Assembly (NCBI GenBank): GCA_905182995.1
Contig: CAJJDP010000054.1
Span: forward strand, 6,964-70,963
Origin: Paramecium octaurelia
Taxonomy: Eukaryota > Ciliophora > Oligohymenophorea > Peniculida > Parameciidae
Reading direction: 5' to 3'
Length of the DNA stretch: 64,000 nucleotides
The notes beneath the pieces were generated by a model. That model had not been told where the DNA came from. It did not search any database and saw only the letters and a list, made by a program, of their open reading frames with translations. This document shows, one piece after another, positions 63,674 through 64,000 of this stretch (within the stretch, counting starts at the first letter, position 1; every line of letters begins with the position of its first letter). The translations under genes were made by a program, and so were the position numbers.

Positions 63674-64000
63674 ATGTCCAAGAGGAGATCCAAATAAGTA
63701 AGTTATTGTGAATATCATTCAGTCGAGAGCGTTGAAACGTTCAATTTTGAGGGGGATGATGCACATGATGAGTATTACAATCCGATTCAAAAATTGCCCC
63801 TGAAGAAACCTCGCAAGAGAAGAAGAAGACAAGTCATTCACGATAAGAGAAGAAGAAGACCGACCACAAAGAAAATTGTAACCAAGTTGAATTAAACTTT
63901 GATTAGAATAGAAAGCATCAGCCAATTCCATTCAATTATATAGAAGATAGACAAATTCTTCTTTAAGTCTTGGAGTTGGGACCAAAGTTCTATACGATCG
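63674..64000 (+). CDS. partial protein with strongly basic segment (at least 109 aa)
   Basis: ATG at 63674; the frame is open to the window edge, so the C-terminus is missing. After an acidic stretch (FEGDDAHDEYY), residues about 45-65 contain clustered Arg/Lys (KKPRKRRRRQ and DKRRRRPTTKK), a bipartite nuclear-localisation-like signal. Then a region follows that could form helices (LIRIESISQFHSIIQKIDKFF). Possibly a nuclear or nucleic-acid-binding protein; no domain is visible in the part present. Confidence 0.6.

Overview
The window reads as the end of a Paramecium macronuclear chromosome. Three things support this. (1) Nearly every long reading frame is open only if TAA and TAG are read as glutamine and TGA is the sole stop. 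(2) Frames are joined by tiny GT...AG introns of 20-31 nt; about 20 were placed, and each of the 17 gene models closes in frame after their removal. (3) Position 1 starts with a short mixed C4A2/C3A3 telomere-like stretch. The DNA is very AT-rich and has no bacterial operon, CRISPR or IS structure. Products are named by motif recognition only; no database search was possible.

Layout. 1-1.4 kb: telomere-like end and non-coding subtelomere. 1427-2760 (-): secreted H-type-lectin-like protein. 4397-12838 (+): 2,799-aa VLIG-type giant GTPase with a zinc-finger-like motif and a C-terminal vWA domain. 12965-13155 (-): 56-aa protein. 14332-22747 (+): 2,763-aa surface protein with signal peptide, Cys-rich repeats, beta-helix-like region and multi-TM tail. 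23055-24326 (-): divergent alpha-like tubulin. 25336-27162 (+): GH108/muramidase-like protein with a Cys-pair C-terminus. 27558-44177 (+): one uninterrupted 5,539-aa giant with a beta-propeller-like N-terminus, six dynein/midasin-type AAA modules, a beta-rich region, coiled coil, about 48 copies of a 12-residue Q/N/S repeat, and a degenerate MIDAS/vWA domain. 44895-48458 (-): XK-related-like membrane protein with LRR-like tail. 49457-51001 (-): Ulp1/SENP-type C48 protease. 51817-57525 (+): a multi-TM protein, a double-Cache receptor-like protein, an unknown 332-aa protein and a 300-aa membrane protein. 57753-58906 (+): SLC35B-type nucleotide-sugar transporter carrying an intron that appears to end in TG. 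58941-62180 (-): tight cluster of BORCS8-like, neutral-sphingomyelinase-like EEP, ABHD17-like hydrolase and a degenerate small GTPase. 63331-63630 (-): 99-aa protein. 63674 to the edge (+): partial, very basic protein.

The genes are independent eukaryotic units, not a pathway operon. A loose endomembrane theme (BORC subunit, small GTPase, sphingomyelinase, ABHD17-like enzyme, nucleotide-sugar transporter) runs through 57.7-62.2 kb. The most unusual items are the giant AAA-repeat-vWA protein, the alpha-like tubulin with a beta-like Lys at the catalytic Glu position, the muramidase-like gene, and the GT-TG intron.
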